From contig NZ_JARXVE010000004.1 in NCBI RefSeq assembly GCF_029893345.1, positions 1 to 64,000 on the forward strand: a stretch of 64,000 nt of DNA. Direction: 5' to 3'. The notes beneath the pieces were generated by a model. That model saw nothing but the letters and a program-made list of their open reading frames with translations. It was not told the origin of the DNA and searched no databases. Source of the DNA: Mycolicibacterium frederiksbergense (GTDB taxonomy: Bacteria > Actinomycetota > Actinomycetes > Mycobacteriales > Mycobacteriaceae). Positions 61,104 through 64,000 of this stretch are shown here, piece after piece (position 1 is the first letter of the stretch; every line of letters begins with the position of its first letter). Position numbers and translations under genes: made by a program.

Positions 61104-62521
61104 CCGCCGGCACCTGCCTGTGCCGGCGGCGCCTCCGCGGCGGCCGGGGCCGGACCGGGGGCCGGCGCTTCGGGGCCTCCGACGTGCGAGCTGGTCGGCT
61201 GCGGGCCCAACGGTGCGCCGGGAGCGGCCGCCTGATCCGGCGGCAGCATCAGTGAGCTCAACGTCGCGTCCGCCGGAATCTGCGGCGGGGTCACCCCGGG
61301 CGCGTTCTGCCACTGCAGGTACGGCACCGGAGTCTCGGCCTTGGCCTCGGTTTCGGGGGTGTCGTAGATGATCTGCCCCTTGTATGCGGTGATGCTGTTG
61401 ATCGGATGGAACAGCACCGGCGGGTAGTTCATGGTGATGCGCTTGAGCACCGGTCCCATGCGCTGGCGGCACAACTCGGCGCGCTGGTAATTGTCCGGGG
61501 TGGCACCGACATCGAAGTTGCCACCGCAGAGGAACTGCACCGGGTTGGCGAAGTTCGGCAGGGACAGCAGACCACCGACGGTGCCCTGGGCCGGGTTGTA
61601 GATGTTGTAGAAGTTCGCCAACCCGTTCGGCGTGATGTGCAGGATCTGCTCGATGTCATCACTGTGGTCGGTGAGGACCTGAGTGAACTCGGCGAGCTTG
61701 CTCACCTGGGCGATCAATGCGTCGTTGTTCTGGTTGAGGAAGCCGCGCACGTCGGACAGCGCCTGATTCAGCGTGGACAGCGTGTTGTCCAGGCCGCTGG
61801 AGCTGTCGGCCAGCACCTGTGACACCGAGGACACGTGATTGGTGAACTGCACGATCTGCTCATTGCTGTTGGACAGCGCATCGACCAGGATCTGCAGGTT
61901 CTTGATGGTGCCGAACAGGTCGGTGCGCGAATCCCCAAGCCGCCCAGCGGTTTGGGATAGCTCACGTAGGGCATTGCGGAACGAGTCACCGTTGCCGTCG
62001 AAGGTCGCGGCGGCTTGGTTGACGAACTCCGACAGCGGCCCCTGCACCGAACCCTGCTGCGGTCCGAGTTGCGCGCTGAGCGCCGACAGCTGCTCTTTCA
62101 CCTCGTCCCACTCGACCGGGACACCGGTGCGGTCCAGACCGATGGACCCGCCCTCGGCCATCACCTCACCCTCGGTGTAGGCCGGGGTCAGCTGAATGAA
62201 CCGGGCGGCCACCAGGTTCGGCGAAATGATCAGCGCCTTGGCGTCGGCAGGAATCTTGACGTTGCGGTCGACGGACATGGTGATCTTGACGTCCGAGGGC
62301 CGCGGCTCGATGGAGTCGATCCGGCCCACGGGCACACCGACCACCCGCACCTCGTCACCCGGGTAGAGCCCGACGGCGTTGGTGAAGTAGGCGGTCAGTT
62401 TGTGGCCGACCCGGGTCGGCCACACCTGGTACACACCCACCGCCAACGTCACCAGCAGCACCGCGGCCACCGCGATACGTAGCCAGCGACTCCGGCTGGA
62501 CACCGAATTATCTTGTGTCAT
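61100..62521 (-). CDS. mce4D: Mce-family protein Mce4D
   Basis: The 473-residue protein has an N-terminal membrane helix (LRIAVAAVLLVTLAVGVYQVW), an MCE domain with VVGVPVGRIDSIEPRPSDV, a helical middle and a Pro/Ala-rich tail (GPEAPAPGPAPAAAEAPP). It is a channel subunit of the Mce4 cholesterol importer. It overlaps mce4E and mce4C by ATGA at each end. It corresponds to Rv3496c. Confidence 0.95.
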   Translation of the reverse strand: MTQDNSVSSRSRWLRIAVAAVLLVTLAVGVYQVWPTRVGHKLTAYFTNAVGLYPGDEVRVVGVPVGRIDSIEPRPSDVKITMSVDRNVKIPADAKALIISPNLVAARFIQLTPAYTEGEVMAEGGSIGLDRTGVPVEWDEVKEQLSALSAQLGPQQGSVQGPLSEFVNQAAATFDGNGDSFRNALRELSQTAGRLGDSRTDLFGTIKNLQILVDALSNSNEQIVQFTNHVSSVSQVLADSSSGLDNTLSTLNQALSDVRGFLNQNNDALIAQVSKLAEFTQVLTDHSDDIEQILHITPNGLANFYNIYNPAQGTVGGLLSLPNFANPVQFLCGGNFDVGATPDNYQRAELCRQRMGPVLKRITMNYPPVLFHPINSITAYKGQIIYDTPETEAKAETPVPYLQWQNAPGVTPPQIPADATLSSLMLPPDQAAAPGAPLGPQPTSSHVGGPEAPAPGPAPAAAEAPPAQAGAGG

Positions 62522-63576
62522 GGCGATTTCGGCCTAACTATTACCCGTTCGGAGATGTAGCCGCGCAACATGTCGGAGAGGCTGTCCGGCAGCTTGCCGG
62601 GCTGGAAGTAGGCGTCGAGCAGCACCTCGGACATCGTGGCGGGCGGCAATCCGTACAGGTTGATGTTGAAGCCCGGGCCGTTGCCGACGACCTCGCCGAG
62701 CGTGGTGGCATACGGCGGCAACCGCTTGAGCGCCTCGCCGATGTGCTCCTTGCGCTCCAACAGGTTGTCCATCACCAGGTTCAACTTGTCGAGCGCCGGC
62801 TTGAACTCAACCCGGTTGTCGGCGACAAAGCCCGAAAGCTGATGTGACACATCATCGATCCCCGCGATCAGGCTGCTCAGCGCCTGGCGGCGTTCGTCGA
62901 GTGCGGCGAACAGCTGGTTGCCGTCAGTGACCAGTTGGTTGACCTGCCCGGCCCGCTGGGCCAGCAGATCCGACACTCGCTTGGCATGCCGCAACAGCCC
63001 CTCAAGCGCCTCATCGCGCTTGTTGATGCTGCGGGACAGATTCGCCACACCGTCCAGCGCACCGCGCAACTGCGGGGTGGCATCGCGCAGCGTGTCGGTC
63101 AACGTCTGCAGAGCCTCCTCGAAACGCGGTTTGTCGAGCGCGCCGACGTTGCCGCCGAGATCCTGCAGGGCGGTATTGAGGGTGTACGGGGTCGTGGTGC
63201 GGCCCAACGGGATAACCGTCGAGGTCCCGACCCCCTTCGGGGTCACCGCCAGCGACTTCTCGCCCAGCACGGTGTCGGTCTTGATGGCGACCAGGGACTG
63301 GTCACCGACCTTGACACCGCGATCCACCGTGAAGCTGACCTTGGCGGCATCCCCAGCCAAGGCCACCCCGGTCACCTTGCCGACCGTGATACCTGAGACG
63401 TTGACGTCGTTGCCCGGGGAGATCCCACCCGCATCGCTGAAGTACGCCTGGTAGGCCTTGCCCTGCGGGTAGAACGGCAGCTGGGTATAGCCGAAGGACA
63501 CCAGCACCAGACACGCCACCACGAAGATGCCGATGATCCCGGTGCGCAAGGGATTTGACTCGCGTGAGCTAGTCAT
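62518..63576 (-). CDS. mce4C: Mce-family protein Mce4C
   Basis: The 352-residue protein has an N-terminal anchor (GIIGIFVVACLVLVSFGYTQL), an MCE domain (NVSGITVGKVTGVALAGD) and a helical region, and ends VIVRPKSP as Rv3497c does. ATG 63576 is chosen, 12 bases after an AGGGGAGG site; GTG 63588 directly abuts that site and is less likely. It overlaps the mce4B stop by 8 bp. Confidence 0.95.
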   Translation of the reverse strand: MTSSRESNPLRTGIIGIFVVACLVLVSFGYTQLPFYPQGKAYQAYFSDAGGISPGNDVNVSGITVGKVTGVALAGDAAKVSFTVDRGVKVGDQSLVAIKTDTVLGEKSLAVTPKGVGTSTVIPLGRTTTPYTLNTALQDLGGNVGALDKPRFEEALQTLTDTLRDATPQLRGALDGVANLSRSINKRDEALEGLLRHAKRVSDLLAQRAGQVNQLVTDGNQLFAALDERRQALSSLIAGIDDVSHQLSGFVADNRVEFKPALDKLNLVMDNLLERKEHIGEALKRLPPYATTLGEVVGNGPGFNINLYGLPPATMSEVLLDAYFQPGKLPDSLSDMLRGYISERVIVRPKSP

Positions 63577-64000
63577 TGGTTGGTGCACACCTCCCCTTGG
63601 ACGGGTCCGGCGGGCCGCCGAACGGAACCAGGATGTCGCTGCCGGCCGGGCCGTTGATCTTCAGCCGGACCGAACAGTAGAAAATGTTGAAGAACGCGCC
63701 GTAGGAGCCGAGCCCGTTGAGCCGCATGTAGTTTTCCGCAAGGGGTTCGATCACCTTGTTGACGTCACCCTTGCGCTCGTCGAGGCGCTGCGCCAATGGG
63801 CGCGTATTCTCGATGACACCCTGCAGGGGGCGGCGCGACTTCTCCAGCATGTCGGTCAGGTCACGCTCGGCCGACGCCAGCGGCGCAATCGCCCCGGCGA
63901 TCGGGTCACGCCCCTGCGACAGTCCGGTGATCAGCTTCTGCAGCTCATCAACGCTGGTGTCGAACTGGGCGCCTTTCTCGTCGACCGTGCTGAGCACCGT
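63569..64000 (-). CDS. mce4B: Mce-family protein Mce4B, C-terminal part
   Basis: The last 143 codons of mce4B are in the window; the gene runs off its end. The visible part is the helical C-terminal region (GLSQGRDPIAGAIAPLA, NTRPLAQRLDERKGDVN) and the end SVRLKINGPAGSDILVPFGGPPDP, typical of Mce B subunits. The operon presumably continues to mce4A and the yrbE4 permease genes outside the window. Confidence 0.93.
   Translation of the reverse strand, partial: TVLSTVDEKGAQFDTSVDELQKLITGLSQGRDPIAGAIAPLASAERDLTDMLEKSRRPLQGVIENTRPLAQRLDERKGDVNKVIEPLAENYMRLNGLGSYGAFFNIFYCSVRLKINGPAGSDILVPFGGPPDPSKGRCAPTND

Overview
The window is high-GC actinobacterial DNA, almost certainly from a rapidly growing Mycobacterium/Mycolicibacterium. 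Its gene order follows two Mycobacterium tuberculosis neighbourhoods: purQ back to phoP (Rv0788 down to Rv0756c, bases 1-39900) and otsA with the mce4 operon (Rv3489-Rv3498c, bases 55462-64000). In M. tuberculosis these lie far apart. Here, as I recall for M. smegmatis, they sit close together. The relZ gene (RNase HII-like domain fused to a (p)ppGpp synthetase) at 15332-17041 also points to the M. smegmatis-like group. All ortholog statements rest on recalled sequence and gene order; no search was run.

Layout. 1-19890: purine biosynthesis genes purQ, purS, purC, purB and purD on the minus strand, interleaved with a secreted protein, a KSTD-like flavoprotein, a polysaccharide-deacetylase-like protein, a peroxidase, oligopeptidase B, CYP126, a TDT transporter, relZ and a Tat esterase. 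19953-36778: a sterol/xenobiotic oxidation region with a CYP125-like P450, CYP123, CYP51 with its ferredoxin, AldA, AdhB, several short-chain dehydrogenases, a KSI-like protein, an acyl-ACP desaturase and TetR regulators. 36738-39900: phoR, phoP and a decapeptide-repeat protein (Rv0756c position).

39928-46633: tRNA-Thr(TGT), an HNH nuclease, a transaldolase bracketed by an exact 40-bp direct repeat, a P1B-5-type metal ATPase with a hemerythrin domain, and secreted hydrolases (GH5-like, cutinase, VanX-like lipoprotein). 46765-53854: a molybdenum hydroxylase operon (large subunit, CoxG-like anchor, FAD subunit, 2Fe-2S subunit, 3-hydroxyisobutyrate dehydrogenase-like) and a divergent SDR/enoyl-CoA hydratase pair. 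54122-55416: three tandem small secreted paralogs behind a four-unit PhoP-box-like array. 55462-64000: otsA and the 3' part of the mce4 cholesterol-import operon.

Regulation seen in the sequence: many genes overlap by ATGA or GTGA (translational coupling), and several promoters fit a leaderless pattern, TAnnnT followed by six bases and then the start codon. Main points to follow up are the transaldolase cassette, the PhoP-box arrays, the paired TGGACA-N2-TGTCC operators around aldA and its TetR, the decapeptide protein, the tandem secreted paralogs, and two genes that appear to need non-standard start codons (CTG at 34186, ATT at 46633).
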